Below are positions 9,476-22,217 of a DNA stretch of 64,000 bases, in pieces. The notes under the pieces are model-generated. The model made no database searches. It was not told the origin of the DNA and saw only the letters and a list, made by a program, of their open reading frames with translations. The stretch is from the NCBI GenBank assembly GCA_001683735.1, contig LUGG01000003.1, forward strand, positions 310,001 to 374,000, given 5' to 3'. The position numbers and the translations under genes were made by a program. Within the stretch, counting starts at the first letter, position 1. Each line of letters starts with the position of its first letter. The stretch comes from Grifola frondosa (Eukaryota > Basidiomycota > Agaricomycetes > Polyporales > Grifolaceae).

Positions 9476-12400
9476 GCGGTGGGGTGGTTGGAGTGCGCAT
9501 CGCGCGGTGCGTATGGTGTATGTATGTATGTGTAGGGTGGATGGAGCAGAACAAGGTGGAAGAGGGTAGACTGGGGGAGGGCCTAGCCCCGAGGGCCCAC
9601 GCGCGGTGACGGCGTCGCCCCGCACTCTCGAGCGCCGTGGACCGCATCCTGGCCGCAAACTAGACATCTTAGACCGAATCACTCACCGAGGAATGTGTAC
9701 ACTGTGGGCGAGGCTGATCAGCGGGGATAGCAAGGTACGAGGAGGGAGGGAAGACGGCGTACAGTAGAGCGACGCGGATGACGTCAGGGCGGGGCCAGTG
9801 CCGCCGTCGTTGTTGAAGTTGTTACTGTTCCCGCCGTGCTGGCTCGGCGAGGGCGAGGGCGAGAGGGAGGTGCCGGTGCTGGTGCTGGTGCTCGACATCG
9901 CGGGGGGCGATTGGGCTGCCAGGAGGGGGACGCCGCTTGCTCAGGCCGTGGGTGCGAGTCGCATTCGTCTGACCTATATCGTGCGGCTGGCGTGGGTTGG
10001 TATGGTAAGCTGGCAGTGAAATCGCGGGAGATGGGGGGTGTGCGCAGCAGGATGGGGGGCTGTGGGTGGTGGGAATGGGAACAGAGCTGTCGGAAGCTGC
10101 CAACTGCTGCCACCTGCTGCCACTTATTGTCCCCGACCTGCCACCGAGAATCAGCAGCACTTTGCGGGATTGGGCAGTTCGCTCTCAGCCCGCGTTGGCG
10201 AGCACATCGGCTTCACCCACATCGGCTTCATGCACATCAACTCAACGCACTTTATCAGCTTCACTGGCGTTGGCACTGGCATTGGCAGCCACCCGCATCG
10301 GTCTGATCGGGCTCGTCTTGCAAGTGGTACGTGCTGTGCGGGTGTTGATTTTAACGTTTACCCCCCGTGCAGATGTGAGGAGCGTTGCTGGTTGTCGTGC
10401 ACGACGAGCCATGCCACGGTGTGCGCACTCGCAACGTTGGGGGCCCATCTGTGCTCATTAATTCGCACGATGTTACCTATTGAATTGCAGAGGACGCCGG
10501 AAATAGGCGAAAGGACGCGCTTGGCAGCCACTGCGCATGCAACTGTGACGTTCTCCCATTCGCCATAGTAATGCATGTGCGAGGGCCGCGAAAGGTCGGT
10601 GGAGCCGCGATAAGTAATCACTCATCGAAGTCCACCTCGGTGCGGAGTTCGTATCTCTCGACTTGAATTGGATCACTGGACTGTCGAGGTGGACTGTACT
10701 TGCGTATGCGGGCCTTTTCGCAATTGGATATTGGTGGGAGGTGTAGGGTTCACATGGTGGCGGTGGGTGCTTTCGATCCGTCTGTCTGTTTAAGCAAGGG
10801 TTGGGCCGTCGAGTTTCTATGTTGCCGCCACTGCGTTCACGATGGACCTAGATTCTAAGGCATTGGAAAGTGGCGTAACCCTCGGAACTGAATGTGGTTT
10901 GTATGCAGCCGAGTACATGTCGTGCTTCCCCGTGGATTCTCCAGCTGATCATCAGCATAGAACATATATGCACTGCAGTTCACAGCTGTCCTGAGGTTTG
11001 GCGCCCACTATCCTTCACAAAGTAAGCAACAGACCTGCACTTCATACCCTTCGCAGCCGGGTTCGACCTTTTTAGGGCAGCGGGGAACAGTGCCAGCCCG
11101 GAACTGGATGCGGGAGGTACCAGTCGAGTTACAGTTGATTCTGGATCATCTGGTCTCCAAGCCTGTCTGGCTTCTTCCCGTGCTTACTTCGACATACCTC
11201 ACTTTATTCGGTGCAATTGTCTAGGATCGGAGCCTGCAATGCATTTGCTATCCGCGGCGAACTATGCAGTCGGCTGGATCTTCTATGCATCTGTCGGTAC
11301 TGGGCTTTCTCTGAGCTGGGCTGCCACCAATTCATGCTCGCTGATTTTGCTGGCTATACGCACTCTCTGGCGACAACGATGCTGGGCTGTGTTGGTACCT
11401 TAGTCGGCGCAAATGCTTCGAAGTGCCACAAGGCTTTCTGATCTATGCACGCCTCCTCTGTCATGTCCAACTATAGGCTTGTGGCGTCGGTCTTTGCCAC
11501 GCTGACATCCAGCATCAATCGTTGCACTGTCAGGAACTGATGGTTTGCCCGAGTTTCTTGCTTATCATTGTTGTTGGATGTCTTCCTCGACTGGAAGAAG
11601 TTTCTGACGCTGCTCGCAATCGCCATTGAGCAGTAGCGTATTCTGCAGAGTCGGCGGCTAGGATTGAATGGTATATGTGTTTTGCCGCTCTGCGATACTA
11701 GTTGTGCTGATATGTCGTAGTTCAACGGAAAGCTATCCGCAAGCACGCCGGAGCGCCCTCGGAACGGAGTCGGACTCGAGGGCCCCCGCGCGCTCGTCCG
11801 CACTCGTCGCTGGACGTACCCCCATGCACGATACTGCACTCATACCGACTGCTGCAATGGCCGCAGAGGATGTAGACTTGCGAGTTGCTAGCATGAAGAG
11901 CGGGTGTGATCGAGGTAGGCCATCTTGGCGCCAATGGATGGGGACTGGGCGCACGGAAATTCGTTCACACTGAAGGAGGTTGCTGCCTGTCGCTGCTTTT
12001 ATAACTCTGTTCTGTACATACGGGCGTGTGCTATCGGTGTCTATATTATATACTGGCTGTGCAGCAGCAGCTGAGAGTGCTCCTGAGTGTTCCCGCCAGG
12101 GCCAGAGGTAGCACGTGAAATTAGCATATATCCGCGCGCTCCACCTTGATTCGCGACATAGCTTCGCCTCCAACATCTCCTCCTGCTCTCACATCATAAC
12201 AGCTCGTGCCATACCCATCTCGACATAGAAACACATTTCCGTCGTCACGCCGCTGAGGAGAAAGGTGTTCACGCTCTGCCGGAAACGTTTTAAGCTTCTC
12301 GTTCGCGGTAAGCAGTTATCCATATGGACGGTGCCGCAAAATCATTCATCTTCTGCGCCGCTCCAACAGCATACAGCTATATAGATACGCCACGCCTCTA

Positions 12401-12528
12401 AACCGTCTCAGCAATCCTTTCCCTCGTCCCTCTGGCTGTCCTCTGCACTCGCACGACGTCTCTCGCCCCCACCGCCGCTCTGTATCCATCCCGTTAACCC
12501 TTCTTCGACTACCTCCGCGGAGTAAACC
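9476..12528. other. 3-kb intergenic region, no supported gene
   Basis: Apart from the possible upstream exon at 9687-9898, the many overlapping ORFs on both strands share no motif and show no consistent splice sites. 10081-10135 has a short CTGCCAC-type repeat (caactgctgccacctgctgccactt) and 10200-10250 a short catcggcttca repeat. Confidence 0.6.
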
Positions 12529-14933
12529 ATGCCAGTCCCACCCATGGACGTCTTCGGGATCGTGTACATTATCGAGAATGCCCAGCAGTTCTGGTCGGGT
12601 GCGTGTGCAGTGCCGTCTCCACGCACGTGAGCTGACCTCCCGCAGAGCTCGAGGATATCCTCATCCTCCCAAAAGACCTCACACTCTCCAAGCTCGATGC
12701 CATGCTCCGCCGCTTCGTGTCGTTTTGTGCGGCATATCACGGTGCGTACTACTTCCATTGGGTCTCGGGCGCCCGCTCCCGGGATTTCGCTCATGTGGTG
12801 TGTCATGCAGAGCAGTACCTCCAGAGCCCTCTTCAGCTAGAACATGCATGCGATATCCTGCTGGCCTCGGAGCTCTTCGCCTTCCATTCTGAACGTATGT
12901 GCGAGTTGCTTGTGGAGGACGCACAGACGGTACGCCCCATTTACACATCCTTCTCTTATTCGCATTAATTTGTCCGCCCATCTTATATCTCTGCTCTCTC
13001 GAAACGGTCCTTCTACCTCTGATAATCTGCCTCCGTGCTTTTGCCTCCCGTGTTGATGTCTGGTTCCACGTGGTTGCCAGAACACAGACCCTCATTGCGA
13101 GATGATGCTGTACCATGTGCTGCTAATCCTACGGCCGGCGACATCCCGCATTTTTGCGCTCGCAGAAGCGCTGGCAGCCGCTGTTGCCGCTGCTCATGGA
13201 TCACGTCCGGCTGGACGTGGACCCCGAGGTGGAGGACGCGTTCTACGGGGCGTCCGGCTCCGGCTCGGGCGGGTCGCGTGCGATCGCGGTGCCCATCGAG
13301 GCGAAGCTGAGGTCGCTGTCTGTGCGGCTGCTGTACGAGGTGTGCCGCGTGCAGAGCCTTTCTCTACATGATTTGCGTGAGTTACGCGTGTGCTGCTCTT
13401 GCGTGGGGCTGCTGAACGGCTGTTTGCAGGGATATTCGACGACGCGTTTATCGACTATCTCTTTGAGCTGGTGGAACAGACGCGGGACATGCATGACGAG
13501 ACGTTCAACTACTCTGTCATCAAACTGATCGTGCGTGGCGCCGCGTTTTCGCGCAGGTTGTGGGTTTCTGACGTGATGCAGGTCGCGCTCAATGAGCAAT
13601 TTATGGTGGCTTCATTGCACCCAGTGACGCCCCTTCCGACCGGCAAGTCCACACCGCCAGAGGCAGACGCGAAGAAGCCCGAGGGCATGAACCGCGTCCT
13701 GCGCGTGCTGATGTCGCGCATCGGCTCGAGCATGACGTTCGGCGAGAACCTCATATTCATGCTGAACCGCGCGGGTGAGCGCCTTCCATTCTCATCTGCC
13801 GCACCACGCTGACCGCGCCGCGCAGACAGGACGGCGGAGGACCTGTGCATGCAGCTGCTCGTGCTCAAGATCCTCTATCTGTGTTCACGACCAAGGGCAT
13901 GTCCGAGTACTTCTACACGAACGACCTGTGCGTTCTCGTGGACGTGTTCCTGCGCGAGATAGGAAACATCGACGAGGACAACGAGTCGGTGCGCCCTTTC
14001 CCCTTTTTTCTTTTTCCCGCCCCGCCCGCAGCGCGCTCACCCCATCCGCACCTAGCTCCGGCACACGTACCTGCGCGTGCTGCACCCGCTCCTCACGAAG
14101 ACGCAGCTGCGCACGATGCCGTACAAGCGCCCGCAGATCGTGCGCGTGCTCGAGTCGCTCGTCGAGCACGAGGCGATCCGCGACGTGGACCCCACGACGA
14201 AGCGCCTCGTCGCGCGCTGCCTCGGCGGCGACTGGTGCGTCCAATTCCGCTCGGAGCCCCCGGCGACTGCGCCCGTCGCGTCGACAGCCCCGGCATCGCC
14301 CCGCCGCACTCGCGGGGCGGGCGCGGCTGCGCACCTCGATAGGCAGGCGTCGCTGCGCGGGAAGCCGCTCAAGACGAGCCGCAGCGCGGAGAATTTGAAC
14401 CTCCTCGTCGCGAGCCCCGCGCCGAAGTCCGCGTGCCGCCTTCGCAGCTCCACCAGCACGCGCACGCACACGCGCACCAGCACCAACACAAGCCACACGG
14501 GCGCGCGCCCCCCCAGAAAGCTCGCGGCATACGAGCGTCGACAGCTCGTCGAGCCTCCCGTTGGTCGCAGCCGCGGTGCCCGGGCCCGCGCGCCGCACGC
14601 ACCGCGCGAGCGCCGCAGACCTCGAGGTGGCGGTGTCCGCGCTCTCGACGCACGATGCCTCAGAGCCTAGCAACCCGCCACGGTCCGCGTCCTGGCGGCC
14701 GCCGACGCGATGTCTATTGCGTCGTTCTCGTCGACCTCGACCGAGTCGACGGACGTGCCTGGGGGGCAGCGGAGGAGCGCGCCGGCGCCGCCGAAGCGGC
14801 GGAACCCCCGGCGGTGCCTGCGGGGAGGATGAAGGGCGCGGCGCTCGTGGCGCTCGCGTCGACGTCGCAGCCGAACTTGACCGCGCTCGCGTCGGGGGCG
14901 CGTAAGGCGCCCGTGTACCAGGCGGCGGGGTAG
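12529..14933 (+). CDS. ldb17: SPIN90/Ldb17-type actin-patch regulator
   Basis: By family this cytosolic protein binds Arp2/3 and regulates branched actin at endocytic sites. The exon chain is clear: 12529-12598, 12646-12741, 12811-12929, then from 13081. Conserved text of the SPIN90/Ldb17 leucine-rich domain is visible: NTDPHCEMMLYHVLL, RRHPAFLRSQKRWQPLLPLL, RSLSVRLLYEVCRVQSLSLH, FIDYLFELVEQTRDMHDETF, NYSVIKLI then VALNEQFMV, GSSMTFGENLIFMLNRA, FTTKGMSEYFYTNDLCVLVD, VDPTTKRLVARCLGGDWCVQ. The tail is low-complexity with a Pro-rich APAPPKRR motif, typical for SH3 binding. The frame breaks by one base near 13125 (extra A), 13884 (one base short), about 14430 and about 14806 (C-run). Because the amino acids on both sides stay conserved, I read these as sequence errors. 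A recent pseudogene cannot be excluded from this sequence alone. Confidence 0.85.
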
Positions 14934-15837
14934 TGCACGCTCTCGACACGATTTTCTCTAGGTTCCTTTCGATCCTGATACCGGATTTCCTTTTTTTTTT
15001 TCCTCCTCCGCATGTTTCGTTTGCATCACGTTCGACATTCGGCACACATACGTATCACACACATTCATGGTATTTGTTTGTACATAGCGGCTCGGGATGC
15101 TAGGTAGACATTCGCATGATAATCGCATTGCTCTGATTTTGCTTTTTAATATCGTGCGCGTGGGTGCGCGACGATGGGGGTACGGTACATGTTTGAGGGC
15201 ATTCAGCATACTAATCATTCACGGCGGCGTAAGGCGTAACGAAGCAATCGACCAAGTACAGTGGAGAGACGGCACTCCGCAGGCACTACGCAACAGAACA
15301 TGGTCCAAGAACGCAAGACAAGAGGCTCCAGCGAGACGTCAATATTAGTATCTTACATGAAGGGGCATTATACGCGTATCGTGCGGAACGTCAAGAGAGT
15401 GAGGGATGGGGACGATGCAATGCAGGTGCAGATGCGTGCCGGGATGCAAGTGATTGTGGTGGATGTGGGATATGGGTCGTCAAATGGGCAACAGATGAAA
15501 ATAGCAATTAAAGTCCGCGCCGAGTCCGGGTCCGTGTGCGAGCAGATGAGCTGAGAGATGTGGAACCATGAGGTGTACAAGCTGTGTAGGGAGTGGATTG
15601 GATTGGAGAGGATTGCGATGAAACGTTTGCAGCGATAGGGAAGCTGCGTCGTGAACGATGCGAGCGCGAGAATGCTGGATCAGAAGAGAGAGCACAAACG
15701 AGATGATGCAAAGGCACTGTCGAACAGAAGAGGCGGACTGCATTTTGCATGTCCTGGCCCGAGTTGACGAATAATGCCATGCGCAGTGGTGTCCGGGGTA
15801 ATCGATAGTAGAGTACAGGGTAATGATCAGACGCTAA
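14934..15837. other. Intergenic between convergent genes
   Basis: 3' flanks of the Ldb17-type gene (+) and the unknown conserved gene (-). A T-run lies at 14992-15001. No convincing ORF. Confidence 0.6.
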
Positions 15838-17746
15838 TCACCGACATTGAACGGCTTCCCGGCCGGGGATCCACTCGTCGTGGTCATAGCGGCGGAGCTT
15901 GGGGCGGGTGCGGGGCAGATCCATTGACAGCGTGAACTCCGGGACGCGCCCCCGTCGCCAGCATGCTCGGGGTGCTCGAACAGCTCCGCTTTGATCTCGG
16001 TCTTCTGCGCGAGCAGCACGGGCACCTTGAGCGGCTGGCACAGCAGCGCCGTGGACGGAAGACGCGACGATGTGCACATCGAGGGCGTGAGCGGGGGCAC
16101 GATCTGCGGAGCGGGCGGGACGACGAGCGCGGGGAGCTCCGGGGCGAGCGAGAGGTCTATGTCGAGTGCGTGCAGCTGATGCATGCTGTGCGTGCGCGTG
16201 CGCATCTGCGGACGCTGCAGCACGAGCAAGCTGTCTGACCTCGTGTCCGGGGGCACATTTAGCCTGTCCTCCTCGTCTTCATCCTCCTCGCTGACGGGGA
16301 AGAGTTGCGCGATGTGGCTGTCCTTGGTGCACACGTCGAGGAGGTTCGCAGAGAGACTCTCGGTGGTGATCGCGTCGTAGCGCGCGAGGGGCGAGCTCCG
16401 GAAGGGCGTTGCGAGACCGACGTCGCGCACGAGCGCGCGGCCCATGTGCGCGAGTTCGACCATGCGCGGCGACGGCTCTTGATCTCGAGTACCGCGAGGA
16501 ATGCGCGTTCGTCGTTCGCCGCGTTGGCCTGCGCCGCGTCCATGCGTGCAAGAAGCTGTCGAAGGCGCAGGCGCTGCCCAGAGAGCGCGGTGTACGCCGC
16601 AAGGTCCTCCGGGCTGAACTGGGGTGGGGAGGGCGAGTGTGGGACACGCTGTGTCGCCTTGAGCGGAGGTGCAGTGGTGCCACTGAACACTGAGCTCGAG
16701 GGCGAGTCGAGCGGCGTGTGCACGGAGGATCCGTCCGTATCAGTGCTCGTGCTGTCTGCGATGGAGGTCTGGTCGCCCTCCTCGTCGTCGGACGGGGGCG
16801 GCGACGTCGACGTAGGGGTAATTGGGAATGCGGGCGTGGCGCGCACGCGTCATATCCGGTACCGCGCCGCCAGACTCCTTCAGTAGGTACGCCATGTGCT
16901 CCTCCGTGCGCCGGAGTATGCTGCGCGTGTTCCATCCACAGTACCCGCCAGGCCCGAGCGTGTTTCGAGCCCAGTGAGGACGTACGGCGGCAGACGTCCA
17001 CGAGGGTGGAGCGAGCGCGGTGGCGGAGGACCTCCGAGGGTAGTTTTTGTTTCCCGTACCGCGCGGGAGGGAGGGGCGCAGGGGTCCGCGGCTGTACGAG
17101 TGCCCTGGGAGGTGGGGAAGGTGAGGGGGGCAAGGAGGGAGGCGGCGAGGCTTTCGGAGACGGTGCACGCGAAGACGAGGTCGAAGAGCGAGGAGACGAA
17201 GGGCGTTGGGAGGGACTCGAAGGGCGGGAGCCGTGGTGGCCGTCAGACGAGTTAGAGGTCAGACGGTTGACACACGCGACGAGCGACATCAGGAGCGAGC
17301 GCTGGCGCTTGTGCTTTGTAGGCTTTGCCGGCACAGGGTCGGGTATGGCCACCTCCGCCTTCGGCTCGGGGCGCACGGCATCCTGCACACCCCACATCTC
17401 GTGCTCGTGCTCGATCGCAGACTGGTTCACGTCGTCGGAGCACGCTCTGCAGCGCCTTGACGCACGCGTCCTGCCCGAGTGGCCAGTGCGCGGTGACGCC
17501 GTCGACGAACGTGCACGACACGGTCATCGCGACGAGGTCGAATGTGATCTCGTTCAGAATGGCAGTCAGCCAGGATGCCTTGTCGAGCGCGTGGACCGTG
17601 CTCGGCATCTCGAGCTCGTCCAGGGATATGCAATGTAGCTGTGCGACCCAGTTGGCCGGCAGTGGCGTCTTGTCGCAGGGGTCCGCGAGGGTGACCGTGA
17701 ACAGAATGTTCGGGTCGGGGAGCGCGGGGACCAGACGGATGAGCAT
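15838..17746 (-). CDS. Conserved basidiomycete protein of unknown function
   Basis: The N-terminus from ATG 17746 is strongly protein-like (MLIRLVPALPDPNILFTVTL, then DPCDKTPLPANWVAQLHCIS, then LDKASWLTAILNEITFDLVA). After about 105 residues come a low-complexity Ser/Pro-rich linker with a Lys/Arg patch, a segment GYCGWNTRSILRRTEEHMAY, an acidic Ser/Thr-rich stretch, a helix-prone block (FSPEDLAAYTALSGQRLRLR), and a C-terminal part ending EFTLSMDLPRT with RRYDHDEWIPG. No enzyme motif is seen. The frame shifts near 17450, 16985, 16846, 16475 and 15945, always with sensible protein on both sides. I believe this is one gene recorded with indels. No function is proposed. Confidence 0.6.
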
Positions 17747-20603
17747 CGTGGCAGGGGTTACAGAATCGTTTAGTGATTAAATGCGTAGAAAATTAAGTTG
17801 ATAGAGCGAGGCAGGGTCAGATTCCTGGAAAGTGAAGCAATAGTCCGCGGGGTAACAGCGGGCTCTGTAAATGGTATGAGCACGAGCGAGACCTTGGTCG
17901 CAACGTCATCCATTACTAACGAATGCCACTTACTCGTCTTTTTATTATGAGGAGCCGATAGATGCAGGAATCTGGCAATGCCAGGAGATATAATGGACAA
18001 AAGAAGACTCAGTTAAATTCCAAGGCGAGTGGGACAAGGGTCCGTGGGACAACTGCAAGATAGATGAATATATGCGCGGCACTGGCTTCACATACGATAA
18101 ATGACACTCACGATATCGCAGAAGAGGAGCTCGTGTTTTTATTACGGAGGTCCGGTATATGCAGGAATCTAGCAGTGCCGGGAAAGACAAATAATAAAGG
18201 TTCCGAATTATACAGAATGGAATTCTACAGCAAAAACGAATTAGATCACAGAGCAAATATTAAGAATAGTTCGGCAAGAAGAAATGCGCCATCACCCAGC
18301 TAGCGAATTAGTTGCAATAGCGCCGCTTCGCTGTCACCACAACTTGAGATGCGTCGTGGCGAATGTCTCGGCAAACATGGCACGATATCAAATCCGCATA
18401 GAAGCACGGCTGACTGTCCACTGAAACACAAGGGAAAGAATGCTCACTTCCTTTCTGGAGGCCAAAGAGGTATCTTCCACAACGACAGGAGATTGAACGG
18501 AACGCGACTCTGCATCAAACCTAGTCAGAATATGGAACCGTAGACGAGAGCAGAAAAATATGATTAAAAACACGCGGTCCCGTGATGCAGTGCATCTGCG
18601 CGATGGTGGGGATGGTCATCCCCCGTCAGCGTACGCACGGACACAGGCTCGCCAGCCACCCCAGTGCATACGTACGCAGACATGACGCGTGATTAATGCA
18701 CGGAGGCCGGAGGGGTCATTCCCCAACCGACACAAATGTCTATTCGTGGCCAAGCAGAACGTGATGCGGTGATGAGCACATTATATCGCACGCATGGCCA
18801 GCAGATGCTGATACCGACAAATGCAGAACACTGCTCACCTCCTTTGTGTCTACAAGGAGGCAGATTTCCTTAACAAGATGCAATCCTACGCCAAAAGCGA
18901 GTAAGCACTTGACCCAGATGATAGAACAAGAGAGAAACAGCATTCACGAAGACGCATGGTCCCACGATATGGTGAAGTTGCTGCTACAACGCGGATGTAA
19001 GACAGAACGTTTACAAGCCCATGCATCAGAAGTGATTGGGGAAGGAAATTGCAGATGAGAGAACAAGAGCAGCATGGTGACCGCAAGGATGCACAGCGTC
19101 CTGATACAGCAAACATGCTCTTGACGCACCGCACAAAGCCCCTGCCAGATATCCCCGCCGTCGTCAACGCAGACAGCGCACGTACCACGTACAAGCATAC
19201 ATGACGCGACACAACTCGGCAGCCTCCAACGGCTGACCACGAACTGAAACCAAAGAAAGATGCTACTCACTCCCTTGTGGCGGAAACAACGAGAACACGA
19301 AAGGTCGAGAGAGAAGGCGAACACAACAATCCAGCTCTAGGACTCCGGGGTTGGTATGACGTCTATGGCAACGACCACTCTGCGTCGGGACGGGCACTTC
19401 GAGCAGTGTGGACGACCAGAAGGTGTGTACAGCAGGCTGCCCGGCGATAAGATGAAGGCAGGAGGGAAGGCAAACACACGGCAGACTGGGACCGACCGCG
19501 GAGTAGGCCAAAAAGCGCAGACTGCTGGTGGTATATATTGGGCCGGTACGCGTCGGTTAATAACTACTACGATCCACGCCACATGGCACACCGAGTCTCC
19601 TTTTTGGGACATCTACCTTCCTAAAATGGTAAGGGCACACCACGCGGCCAGATTCGCTGGGCCGTAGCCATTGCCCTCATTCGTTTTGCCGTCATGTCTT
19701 GATTCGCATTTCTCTATCCTCTTAGCACCTTTTCAAATCTATCGATATCTATCCGCTAATAAAAGACTAACTCGGTAAGCATGCCCCATCGAATTATACT
19801 TCCGACTAGCTCGAACCTTCGAGGTGCGTGAAGCGGGCTAATCAAGCCTCACAAATTACTTGCTGCCACCTGGAGTTTAAGTATCTTGCACGGGAATTCA
19901 TTTTGCGACTCCGCTGTTGAATTACTGTTCAACGCAGGTAGTCCAAGCATGGATCGTCGACCTATCTATCAATCCCCATAGCATGGCATGCGAATATGGG
20001 CCGTAGCAGACATCACGCCTGGACGCGGATCAATGCGACCGCCATCTCAAACATGGTGTGTCAAATAGGCCGCCCGAGCACCGCCTGGAGTCCTGTATCA
20101 GTACCAGTCCCCGACTCCAGACCTGGCGGTATTTCACGCACCGTCTGGCGACCTCAGCCGCGACATTGACTCTTCCTCCTACTTACTCATTAAAAATCGT
20201 GTGAATAGTTCATCGTATGAAGGATATCGACTCATCATCTTCACACAATACATACAGTGAATGATCTTTGGACCCGCACTGAGGATAGCGCCGCAATATA
20301 TGCGCGTGCGTTCTGAGTGAAAAATTGATTCAGTGACGGTAAGCAATGAGCACAAAATTGTGAACACACATGTACACATCCTTCAGAGTAGTCGACGTTC
20401 ATGTGCAGAAGAAGCCCGAGACAACCGCTCTTGCTGCTGGAGCCGACTTGACAGTCATAGCTCATCATTACAAACTTCGAAATAAAGGCAATGAGTAGCA
20501 TGTGCTTCATGACAGCACTAACAGACATCATCATAGTGCATCTATATCTCTAGTTTCCAAAGTGAAATGTTAGAAAGTGTGAGCAACAAACCTTCTCGCC
20601 CCG
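17747..20603. other. Intergenic region dominated by degenerate repeats
   Basis: No supported gene. 17770-19640 holds the repeat array listed separately. 19640-20603 is plain AT-richer DNA with short ORFs only. Confidence 0.6.
17920..19640 (-). repeat. Degenerate repeat array with exon-end-like modules
   Basis: Two related segments near 17925-17995 and 18100-18190 share tgcaggaatct(g/a)gca(a/g)tgcc(a/g)gg(a)ga. Three more modules near 18441, 18834 and 19266 share ctcac(t/c)(t/c)cctt next to a short variable stretch. On the minus strand each module ends in a gtgagc or gtgagt string, like an exon followed by a splice donor. Similarity is low, so relationship and polarity are tentative. Confidence 0.4.
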
Positions 20604-21830
20604 TCAAGGAGTAGGGAGTAGCTCGATTATCCGGGCCACCAACCTCTTCATCACTTCCGCCTTCTCCCTGCCCACCGTCAACACGTCCTCATGGGACACA
20701 ACAGTCTCTGGCGGTGGCGCGATCGGCTTCCCCGCCAGCTGCAACACATCATCAATCATCCCTGCCAGTATTGCGACACTGTTTCTGAGACACCAAACTA
20801 CGCACCTCCGCCTCAATCTCCTCCTTAATGCTCCTATATGTGTCCGGGATGACCACCGGATTCGTCACCAAGCTCAGCACCATGACCTCCATGCCCTCCT
20901 GGCGCGCCGCAACGACCTCCGGCACCGTGCTCATCCCGACGACCGCGGCCCCCGCGGCGCGCAGCATGCGCCCCTCCGCAGGCGTTTCGTACGTCGGCCC
21001 GGACACCCACGCATACACGCCCTCCGCGAGCGCATCCGCGTCCAGCGCGAGCTCATGCGCCGCGCGAAACGCGAGGCGCCGCAGCGCGACCGAGTACGCG
21101 TCCGAGAGCGGTGTGAAGCGCGGTTGGTCCGGCGAGCTAAGCGGCCCAAAGAGCGGGTTGAGCGGACCCGTGAGGTTCGGGAGCGCGAGGTGGTCCTGGA
21201 CCACGACGACTGCAGCGCAGGCGGTGAGCTAGCGGCGCGGAGTGTGGGACGAACACGCACTAGTCCCGACCGCAAGGTCTTGTCTCAGGGCGCCCGCGGC
21301 GTTCGTGACTGCGCGGCGCTAGATGAGACATCCTCAGATCGCACAGGCATTGAAAGCGGAGCGTACTGATGAGATTCTGCACGCCGAGCCGGGCGAGCAC
21401 CCGGATGGGGTACACGACCGTGGACAGCTTATGGCCCTCGTATGGGTGGAACTGTCTGGGGCCCCGTCAGACACGCACGCCCGCTCTGTCAGAGAGAAAC
21501 AGAACACACGCGTCCGAGCATCGCCACGACGGGCACGCCGTTCCCCGGCCCAGCAGGCCGAATGCGAGTGCGCTCTTGTGCCCAACCACTAGCATGGGCA
21601 TTAGCGGGAAACGAGAATAGAATAAGAGTTTGAGTGGACGCACCAGTGCTCTTCCCAAAACCCTCGAGTGCGGAGTACGGCACCTCGACCACATCGCGCA
21701 GGCTCGACGCGAGCGTGCTGAGGCCCGAGCCGCAGACGATCCCCACACGTGGCTTTAACAAGTGCGCGGGAACAACAGTTGCGAGGACATCGAGCGTCGA
21801 AGCGAAAGGTAGGGTTTGCTCGTCAGACAT
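20604..21830 (-). CDS. Purine nucleoside phosphorylase
   Basis: Phosphorolysis of inosine/guanosine to base plus ribose-1-phosphate in purine salvage (PNP/MTAP family, trimeric type). ATG at 21830 gives MSDEQTLPFASTLDVLATVV. Family motifs follow in order: CGSGLSTLASSL (phosphate loop), GHKSALAFGLLG, MLGR joined to FHPYEGHKLSTVVYPIRVLA, TNAAGALRQDLAVGT, VVVQDHLALPNLTGPLNPLF, VSGPTYETPAEGRMLRAAGA, VGMSTVPEVVAARQEGMEVM. Exons by eye: 21644-21830, 21510-21588, 21367-21451, 21261-21308, 20806-21209, 20604-20738. One C appears to be missing in the G/C-run at 21543-21546; restoring it joins GLLG to GNGVPVVAMLGR. The tail ends IIELLPTP. It is next to a CaM-kinase on the same strand, 387 bp apart. Confidence 0.93.
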
Positions 21831-22217
21831 CTGCGTTAGGTCCAGACTTGAAAGCAGATAAACGTCGTCGTCGCCGTGCATAAGTACTTAGCACTGGTGG
21901 GTCAATAAGCGCGCGGCAGATACGGTCACGGACCGGCGCCCCCGCCACTGGGCGGAGACACGACGTAGAGAATGTCTTGCCAAGGCTACATACATGATAT
22001 ATATGATAGTTTGATGGCACTGCAATTGGTTATAAATCCGACATGATATATTGGTACGAGATAGTTCTTAGACAACTTCTGGCTGCTACTATAAATTCCG
22101 ATCCCGAGCATTCCCTGATCATACACCACTGAGAGCGACCGCAGAAAAGACAAGAAGCTGGAACCCAGCGCCGCGACGCCTCGTTCTCAATGCGCGCGCC
22201 ACGGCGCACCGCGGGGC
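21831..22217. other. Intergenic
   Basis: 5' flank of the phosphorylase gene and 3' flank of the kinase gene. No ORF or motif stands out. Confidence 0.6.

Noticed and set aside
10038..10568. ORF of 176 codons in the 9.5-12.5 kb gap
   Set aside because: Begins without a convincing start; Cys/His content comes from simple repeats; no splice-consistent neighbours.
13885..15045. Long minus-strand ORF of 386 codons opposite the Ldb17-type gene
   Set aside because: Arg/Ala-rich composition typical of the antisense of GC-biased codons; the plus strand has the conserved family motifs.
16718..17638. Plus-strand ORF of 306 codons opposite the unknown conserved gene
   Set aside because: Antisense shadow of a GC-rich gene; no motif, Arg/Gly-rich.
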